Assembly: GCA_037954325.1 (NCBI GenBank)
Contig: JBBMNZ010000006.1
Span: 1,531,501-1,595,500, forward strand
Direction: 5' to 3'
Origin: Fistularia commersonii
Taxonomy: Eukaryota; Chordata; Actinopteri; Syngnathiformes; Fistulariidae
Length of the DNA stretch: 64,000 bases
Positions 48,301-58,439 of the stretch are shown piece by piece. The notes beneath the pieces are model-generated. The model made no database searches. It was not told where the DNA came from and saw only the letters and a program-made list of their open reading frames with translations. Position 1 is the first letter of the stretch, and each line of letters opens with the position of its first letter. A program made the translations under genes and the position numbers.

Positions 48301-51300
48301 AAAAATGTTTAGCCTTTTTGTATTTTTTTATTTTTCCCCAGACACTTTTCCCTCATTTTATGCGGTATTCAAATATGAAAGACAAAGTTTCATGTCAAGA
48401 CATGAAAAGTATGGCGTTTGTAATTTAAAAAAATAGTCACAAAATAATTCATTTGGTTTGCACATTTTCACCTCAAAAAATTGTTTGGAAAAAAAAAAGT
48501 TTGGAAATCTCTGACAAAAACGAGCCCCTTTTTTTTTTTCCCCAAATCCTAGGAATGCTCCTCCCTTTCAAAATATCCCATTAGCATTGAGCTAACGCTG
48601 CTATTCATCAAAATATCCCCTTAGCTTCGAGCTAACGCTGCTGTTCATCAAAATATCCCCTTAGCTTCAAGCTAACGCTGCTGTTCATCAAAATATCCCC
48701 TTAGCTTCGAGCTAACGCTGCTATTCAACGCCCTTGTGACGCTCCTTTTGTGATTCGTGATGTTTGTCTTGTAGATCCAGAGTAACGAAGACGAGGCTCC
48801 TCTAACCAGAACGTCCAGAAACTCTGGTGAGTCACTTTTTTTTATTTTTTATTTTGTTTTCGCTTCCATCTCTTATCTTCTGATAAACATAATCTGTTTC
48901 ATCCACCGATGAGGTCAGGAAACATGTTTTTCGGGGGGAGTTAGCATCTCCCGCTTTGAACTCGCCGGCATCTTCCTGACGTCATTTTCAGCTAATGCTA
49001 ACATGCTAATGAAAAACACAAGGGGCGCAAGGATACGTTTTTTTAATAGCTTTCCGTGTGTTTTCGTCCCGTTGTTTTTCACTTTCGCGCGGCGTCGCTT
49101 TGCAACGTTTCCACGTGGAAACACATGTTGCAACATATTTGAAGGATGTCGCAATATTTTCACGGCGTTTCGTGCAATTAAAGGCGGACATTTGTTGGTG
49201 CGCGGAAACTATCTCGACATGTGGAAAACATTAGAAATCAGTATTTTCTTTTGTTTGTTGTTTCTTCCCCCATGCAAGGACTTTTGAACCAATGATTTGC
49301 GAGAAAACCGACGTTCGGTCGAATAAAAGCTGTCCTGGTCGACAAAAACAACAACAAAAAAAAGAAAACGGACGGGTTTTTTTTTTGTTTTCTTTTTCTT
49401 GTTTCATCGGGGCCAAAGCTATTTTCGGTGACTTCCTGGGATCTTGTTATCGGTGCGCTAAAGAGAAGGCATACCCCATCCCCCAAAAAATAACGCTTTG
49501 CCGTCTCTACGCCCTTATCTATTCAAACCAGGAATGTATTCACCGGGTTACAACTTCAAATATGAATAAGCTTAAAACCGCAGATTAGCTGAAAATAGTT
49601 TTGGAAATCTTCCGTAAAGTGTTAAGCGGATTGGATTTCCGTGAAACTCCGCGCGTCAGTTCCAATGAAAGGTTGATCCCTCCCCCTCTCTGCTTTACCT
49701 TTTTTCCCGTTTCTGGCCCACGACAAGACATGTCTGTGCAAATTTGAGCATGTTTCCCTGCATCTGGGCCGATCTGCGCTGTTACACTCCGCCATCTACT
49801 GGACGAATGCGGCGCGGAGATCATCCAACCCGGATCCCCTTTGTCTTCCAGATCTGTTGAGGACCGTCAGCCAGCAGTCGGACAGCAGCGGCTTTGCCGA
49901 GGAGCCGTCGCTCGACCTTGCCCACCTCACGGTGCGTTTTCTCACATTTGAGTGGCCTTCAAGGCCGTAAGTCGTGTTGCCGATCCAATAATCGTTCGGA
50001 AAAATAAGAATCAGAAGTTCATGAGCTGGTGTGACACAAAATGGACGGATAGGGCGTTTTATGTGGTAGTATCTTAAAGTATGAGGGTGTCTGGAGGGGC
50101 GGAGAAGTATGTTTTAGTGGTGCAGGACATGTATGTTCCCTGTAAGATGGTGATGAGGTGTGCTGAAGGTGTGACAGAGGAGTTCAAGGAGTGTATCAAG
50201 TGATCAGCTCTGAGCCCCTTCTTCTTGCGGTGAAGTATGTTTCAGTGGTGCAGGACATGTATGTTCGCTATAAGACGGTGATGAGGTGTGCTGAAGGTGT
50301 GACAGAGGAGTTCAAAGAGTGTATCAAGTGATCAGCTCCGCGCCCCTTCTTCTTTGCGGTGGTGATGGACTGACCGATGAGGCTAGACAGGATTCTCCAG
50401 CGAGAGGTGTTTGTTTGCCGACGGCATTGTGATCTGCTGGTGGAGGTATGCTCTGGAAAGGAGAGGAATTAAGAGGGAATACATGTGACTGAGATGAACC
50501 CAAGTGGAACGATGAGGCTACAGGGAGATAAAGAGGTACGAAGAGGGTGGAGAAGAGGTGAAGAAATGTGCACAAGTAGGTAAGGGGGTGGAGAAAAGTG
50601 GATCAGCCAGAATGACAGGAAAGGTGTAGAAGACGGTGTTGACAGCAACCATGTTGTCTGGTTTGTAGAAGACAGGAGGCAGACCTGGAGGCAGCAGAGA
50701 TGAAGATGTGGAGGTTTTTCAGGTACGAGTCCTCCAGGGGGTCGGACCGAGATGGTATGGACACGACTTCCGCTCCCTACGCCGCAGGTTCAAACGCTTT
50801 TGCCCGTTTCCAGGTGCAGGTGAGCAGCGACAGTTGCGACAGCGAGACCACCGTGACGTCACATCCCTCACAAGACGTGGCCACTCCCCTCGCCACAGAC
50901 CAGCGCATGTTCGATTTACCGGACGGAGGCGAGAAGCTCGCGGAGGTCGGCGACAGGAGTAGTTCTCTGGCAAAGGAGCGCGACGGGAACCCGGATCCGC
51001 TTCCGGTTTACTCGGCCCACCAGCTGCCCGGAGGCGGGTCAAACGACGTGCCGAGAGAGGAGACCGAGCAAGACCTAACCCCGGAACCGGAACACGGCAG
51101 TCGTCCTCCCGTACAAACCCAGAACCCGGACCCTCCGGGCACAGAACCGGAACCCGCTCTGCACCAGGAGGGACCCGGTACCTCTGAGGACCAGGTGGAA
51201 CGGGCGACCACCATCAGCGCTTCTTCCTCGCTGGTCCAGAACGCTCTGCACCGAGCCAAGCAGCAACGGCCGATCCGGGAGGGGGGACCGGGACGAGGCG

Positions 51301-52512
51301 TCCCCTTGCAGAGGTCCTCCTCCCTTCCTTCCTCGCTTCTTTCCCCTTCCAGAGTGGTGTCCTCCGTCCGGATCCAATTCGGCCGGGACCGGACCGCCGT
51401 CACCCAGCCCAGCTACTCCTTCAAGTACAACCAGGAGGACGGAGGCGACTCGGAGGAGGACGGACAAAGCAGCTGTCTCTCCACGCTCATCATCAACCCC
51501 CCGTCGAGACCACCGGTAGAAGATCAACTCCCGCAGAACCACTTCCAGCGGAACCCCCTCCGCCCGTCCCACTCGTTGCAGAGTCACAGCCCTCCACCCG
51601 AAGCTTCGCTGGAAGACCACGGCTCACCTTGGAGTTCCCAGAGTGTCCCGGATCTTTGCTACGCCCAGCAGCATCCCGGCCCTTTCCAGCAGGGCGCGAC
51701 ACCCGCCCACCACCACCACCACCAGATGTTCCCGTATCCAAGCTCGGCTCCGTACTTCAGCCCCGTCCCGAGTCCCGGCCTCGGCATCCCTCCCCAGTAC
51801 CCTCCGCAGTACCCTCCGCCTCTGAACATGTATGCTAGCCTTCCCAACGTCTTCAACCCTTCCCCGAGCCACCACTCCAGCCTGACCAGCCTCCACCACC
51901 CGCCCACGCCGGCGCCTCTTCACCACCCGTCGGCCTCCCAGATGTATGCTCACCCTTACGCCCACCAGTACCACTCCGCGCCTCACCCTCCGCCGCACTT
52001 CGCCTCCCCCTGGCTAGGCTACCAAGGCTACAACGCCGGTTCGCCGTTCCCGCAACCCCTTCCCCACGGTTTCCACCCGCTCTACCCGAGTCCCGGAGGG
52101 GTTCAAGGCGCCGAGCTTCAGCTGAGGAGCGTCCTGGACGACATCCGGGGGACGGTGCAGAGTTTGTGCCAGGTGGGTCCACCGGTTAGCGGAGCCGGTT
52201 GTCCTAGCGTCCCCCCTCACGTCCTTCCACGATTTTCTCCTTTCAGAGTCGAGCCGAAACCCCGGACCCGTCGGCCGAGCGGAGGGCGGCTTCCTTCGGA
52301 CACCAGGTATCGTCTTCTCGCCGGAGTTCTAGGGAACGTGAACCCCGAAAACCGGCGGAGTTACTGAAGAGCAGGTCTGCTCCAGTCCCTGACAGAGTTC
52401 CAGCAGAAGAGGAGGAGCCTCAACATGTTCAGGAGCCAGATGATGAACCTGGAGATGTCGATCATCCAGCAGCAGGCGCAGGTCTACAAGCACCTGAGTC
52501 CGGCTGAGAGGT

Positions 52513-52574
<62 letters not shown>

Positions 52575-54233
52575 TGATGATGACCCTTTCTGTTCTGCAA
52601 GACTTTTAAGTTGTGTGTTTCAAAAAGGTGTTATTGACATGTTGACGATAAAGATAATAATAATGATAATAAATAATAATGATAATATAATCGTAATCGC
52701 AGTAGTACATTATATTTAAGGAACATAAAAGATAATAAAAATAATACACTAAGACTCTTTATGTTCTGCAAGACTTAAAGTTGTGTGTTTCAAAGATGGT
52801 TTTATTGGCATGATCATAATAAAGTAAATAATAGTAAAAAAGAAAATATATAAAAAAAAATAAATAAATAATAATAATAATCTAATCATAGTAACACATT
52901 TATTTAAGGCATAAAAAATATATGTAAACAATACATGATAACCTTTTCTGTTCTGCAAGACTTTAAGTTGTGTGTTTCAAAAAAGGTTCTATTGGCACAA
53001 TAATAATAATGATAATAATAATAATAATAAATTATAGTAATAATAATAATAATAATAATACTAGTACATTTTATTGACGGCATAAAAAAATTAAAACACT
53101 ACACCCTTTCCGTTCTGCAAGACTTTAAGTTGTGTGTTTAAAAAAGGTTTTATTGGTACAATCATATTAACCATTATAATAATAAAGAATAATAATAAAT
53201 AATGATAATAACAATGATAAAATCAAAATAATATATTATTTAAGGCATAAAAAATACAACAATACATGATAACCCTTTCTGTTCTGCAAGATTTAAAGTT
53301 GTGTGTTTCAAAGAGGTTTTATTGGCATGATCATTATAAAGATAATAATATTTCTAATAGTAATCATAATAATAATGATAATGAATAATAGTAATGATCT
53401 AATCATTACAATACATTATTTAAGGCATAAAAAAAAATAAAAACAATACATCATGACTCTTTCTATTCTGCAAGAATTTAAGTTGTGTGTTTCAAAAGGT
53501 TTTATTTGCACGGTCATAATTACCATTATAATAATAAATAATAGTAATAGTGATAAATAATAATAATATTATCATAATAATACGTTATTAAAGGCATAAA
53601 AAAAACAATACATGAAGGCCCCATTCTTTTCTGAAAGACTCAAGATGTGTGTTTCAAATAGGTTTTATTGGCACAATCATAATAATAATAATAATAATAA
53701 TAAATAATAGTAATAATAATAATGATAATAGTACATTTTATTTAAGGCATAAAAAAATAAAAACAATACATGACGACCCTTTCATTTCTACAGGCCTTTA
53801 AGTCTAATGTTTCTAATAATAACAAAGATAATGGGATAATAATCATAATAACAATAAAGAAATTATAATAATAATAATCATATAATAATAATGATAATAA
53901 TTATGATGAGATTTTATTTAAGGCACTTTACTAGAAACAAAAGATATACAAAATATAGATTTAAAATTAACTATGACGTTAAAAAAAACAACGCTTTTGA
54001 CGCTTTTTATACTGCAAGATTTTAAGTCTTGTGTTTTTAAAAGGTTTTATCGGCACAATTCCAATAAAGATAATGGTAATAATAATAACATAATCATAAT
54101 TATCGATTGTATTTAAATGTTATTTAAGGCACATTAGATTTAAAACGATGAAATAAAAACAATAAAGAAAGATAGTGATTAATTGATCATTGTCACAGCA
54201 GCAACAATAAACATATCAATAAAAATATCAATA

Positions 54234-54273
<40 letters not shown>

Positions 54274-55340
54274 TGCATGTAAATACAAATTAGAAGAGAC
54301 AGAAAATGAATAAAAATGTAAAATAGAAGGTGTATAAATATAAAATAGAAGATGCATAAATATGGAGATAGGTATAAAATAAAAGAGGCATAAATATGTA
54401 TCTAATTTTAAAATAGAAGATATATAATTATGAATGTTAATATAAAATAGAAGATACATAATTATGAATATAAATGTGGAATAAAAGAGGAATAAATATA
54501 AAATAAAAGACACATAATTATGAATATAAATGTGGAATAAAAGAGGAATAAATATAAAATAAAAGATACATAATTATGAATATAAATGTGGAATAAAAGA
54601 GGAATAAATATAAAATAGAAGAGGCATAAATATGAATATAATTATAAAACAGAAGATACATAATTATGAATATAAATATAAAATAAAAGAGGCATGAATA
54701 TTTATATAATTATAAAGTAAAGGGACATAATTATGAATATAAATATGAAATAAAGAGGAATAAATATGAAATATAAGAGGCATAAATATGTACATAATTA
54801 TAGAATAGAAAATACATAATTATGAATATAAATATAAAATAGAAGAGGCATATATATGAATAAAAATGTAAAATTGAAGCGGTATAAATTTGAATATAAA
54901 TGTTAAATAGAAGATGCATAAATCTGGATATAAATATAAAACAGAAGAGGGATAAATATAAAATAGAAGATACATAGTTATGAATATAGATATAAAAATA
55001 AAGAGGAATAATTATAAAATAGAAGATACATAATTATGAATATAAATGTAAAACATAAGAGGCATTAAATATGTACCTTATTATAAATAGAAGAGACATA
55101 ATTATGAATATAAATATGAAATAAAGAGAAATAAATATAAAATACAAGAGGTACTAATATGAATATAAGTATAAAATAGAAGATACACAATTATTAATAT
55201 TAATACAAAATAGAAGAGACATAATTATGAATATTAATTTAAAATAGAAGAGGCATAAATATTATAAAGGGCATCTGTGGTTGTTTGATCGTAAAAAAAT
55301 GGTTAAAAATATTTATATATCAATAACAATGTAAACGATT

Positions 55341-55385
<45 letters not shown>

Positions 55386-55680
55386 AGGATGGAGTTGGAG
55401 CAGCTTCAGTCCTTGAGGTCGGCGGTCAGGGAGGAGCTGCAGGAGCTCGAGCAGCAGCTGGAGGAGCGACTGATCGAACTGACGCAGAACACACCTCGCA
55501 CGGTACACACACACACACACACACACGCTTCTCGGCGCCGAGGTCGTGGGCGGGGCTTAACCGCGGGTCAAACGTGATTGGTGGAGCAGGAAGGTGATGT
55601 CGCTTCCCTTCTCCTCCGCAGGACCTCGGAAGCGTGGACAGTCTGGCCAGCAACTCTGCACTGAGAGCCATGGAGCCGGT

Positions 55681-55718
<38 letters not shown>

Positions 55719-56865
55719 TTTTTCAACAGTGCTTTTGCAATTTTACAAGAAAAAAAAATAATATTCCATCATTTTTCACTTGATTGTTTTTGATTTCATC
55801 AGATTTTTTTTTTTTGATTCTTTTTATTTTATTATACTGTATTATTCCATTTTCGGAAATTATTTATCATTATTTGCTGTTATTATTATTATTATTATTT
55901 ACAACTTTTATAAGTTACAACTTATGTGTTTAGCATGAAAACAATTCAGTTTTTTTCTTGTACTGAATTGATCCCTTGCAGGAAATTGTTTTTTATTATT
56001 GATATCATTTATTATTATATTATTTGAATATCCAAGTTACCAAGCAACTGTCTCTTGGCAATAAGTGTTGTGATTTTATTAGAAATGTTTGTTTTATTTT
56101 TGGTTTAAAATAACGTATTGATCCCTCGAGGGATTTTTATTGCATTTAGTACTATTATTTATTTTTATATTTTTTAAATGTCCAAATTATCAAGCAACTG
56201 ACTCTTGGCAACAGGTGTTTAACTTTCATGATTTTTTTTCTTTTTTTTTAATACTAAATTAATCTCCACAACAAATACAGCAAAGGTTGCAATTTCTTGA
56301 GAATTTTGTATTTCTTTTATTTTCTTATTCTCTATTAATCCATTGCAAGGAATAATTTTTAATTATTAATATTATTTATTATTCAAATGTCCAAGTTACA
56401 AGGAGAACATGTATAGCAAGTGTTGTAATTTTGAGATTTTTTTTATTATTATTATTTACATTATATACATTAAAAATAAATATATATATGTATATTTTTA
56501 TATATATTATTTTTGTATATTATATAATTTATATATATATATATATACAGTATATAATTATCAGAAATTTAAAAAAAATATCATAAATAAAAATAAAATA
56601 TAACTTAAATATATATATATATATGTGTATATAGATATTACAAATATGTTGATACTATATTCAACCATTGTGGGAAATTATTTCCTAATATTATTATTTC
56701 AATGGCCAAGTTACCAAGCAACTGTCTTTTGGCAACAAGTGTCATTATTTTATCATTTCTTTTTTAGTTTAATTTCACTAAACTGCATTAATCCATCGCG
56801 GGAAAATTATTTTTTATTCTCATTATTTACCGTTATATTATTTACTCGGCCATGTTAGCAAGCAA

Positions 56866-56899
<34 letters not shown>

Positions 56900-58408
56900 A
56901 AAAATATTCAAAGAAATGATCAAAAATTCCTTCCTTTCCGGTGATCCCTTTAAATCGCTCTCCTCACGCGCTGCTGAAACGATAACAAAAGTCCCGAGGT
57001 TGACTTCCGAACCCGTCTCCAGGTGTCGGACCTCCTCCGAGAGCAGCTCTTCCTGCGATCTGAGCTCGGCTACGAAGGTGGCGCCTCCGCCGGCCCGTCC
57101 TCGCGCTCCTCCAGCCCCGTCCGGGACGCCGACCGGACGAAGGGCGTCTACAGGTCGTGCATCAACATCACCCCCGTCCCGCCGCCGCGACCCGACGCGC
57201 CCGACGAGGCGGCGGAAGGCGGGACGGAAGAAGGTCGCGGAGGTGAAGCTGCACCGCCGGAGGTTCCAGGAGGAGTCGGCGTGGAGAACCTGCAGCAGCT
57301 CATCCGAGAGGCGAGTTTTTGCGGCCCGTGATTTTTTTTGTTATTTCCATATTTTAACCTTTTAGCTAGCGTTTCACGCTACACGTAGCTTCGCGACTAA
57401 GAATAAAAACAACTTTTTTTTTTAACCCGAAGGAAATGGTCGTGCCAGAGTTTCAAGTAAAACATAACAATAATAATATAGTAGGAAATTGTATAAACAG
57501 GATAAAAAAAGGGGGGGAGAATAAGAAATATAAATAAATCTATAAAGTGTCTAAGTAACAAGGCTGTAAAGTGTCTTAAGGTCTTATGCGGCTTTATTAG
57601 CGGTAACGTCGCGCCGACAAATGTTAAAAAAATTAAAAATAAATGAAGAACAAGAACCACATTTCTTTCTCTATTATCTTAATAGATCATTCATTTTTTT
57701 TTTTATTATTAAAGCATCGTGAATGTTAGCTGAAATCCCCTCTGTTAGCAAATGAACAACTTTTAGCATTTTGAGTTGATTTTCTTGCGCAAACATGCTG
57801 GTTTTTCCGTAAACGGGTCGCGGATTTATTCCTCGGCGCTCCGCAGGTGCTTTTTGCTCGTCAAGTAGCGCTCGAACTCTTTTAAAAGCCAAGACAGAAC
57901 TCCTGGTATTTTTTTTAAACACTTTCTTGGAAGTTGTAGACTCTTCACCGCGCTTTGCCCCCCTTCGAAAGGAAACTTCCCAAAGAGGTCACTCATTTTG
58001 CTAGCTTGTAGCGCTCAAGATGTTACTCGGGCGGCAAGAACGGGCTACTGTTGTGCTAACAAGCATGCTAACCGTGCTAGCGAGCAGTCAACACAAAAAC
58101 GGGCGGCTACGGCTCAGAGCTTGACGGCTAATTTACAGACTTTCCAAAATGTTTTCACCGACGAACCGCGATTCAAGAGTCGAGCGCCGAAGCAGGTTTT
58201 ATGCTAGCCTTCAAATTAGCGATTAGCTAATAGACCGACAACTTGGATCCATCCTGAGAACAGGCGCTACGAAACTTTGATGCACTGGAAAAAAAACGTC
58301 CATATCCTTTTTACTCATCGGATTTTACGTTTACTTCTATTCCAACTACCGTATTTTTTGGACTATAAGTCGCCGATGTGTGTGTGCCTTTAATATAACA
58401 GCGATCAT

Positions 58409-58439
<31 letters not shown>

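Noticed and set aside
48568..48727. Four regularly spaced repeats, CRISPR-like at first sight
   Set aside because: The whole 40-bp unit repeats, with no variable spacers, in a vertebrate intron; an ordinary tandem repeat.
50700..50813. ATG at 50700 as a gene start for the large exon
   Set aside because: It lies in a decayed RTE LINE; a good acceptor at 50813 and phase from the previous exon explain the frame better.
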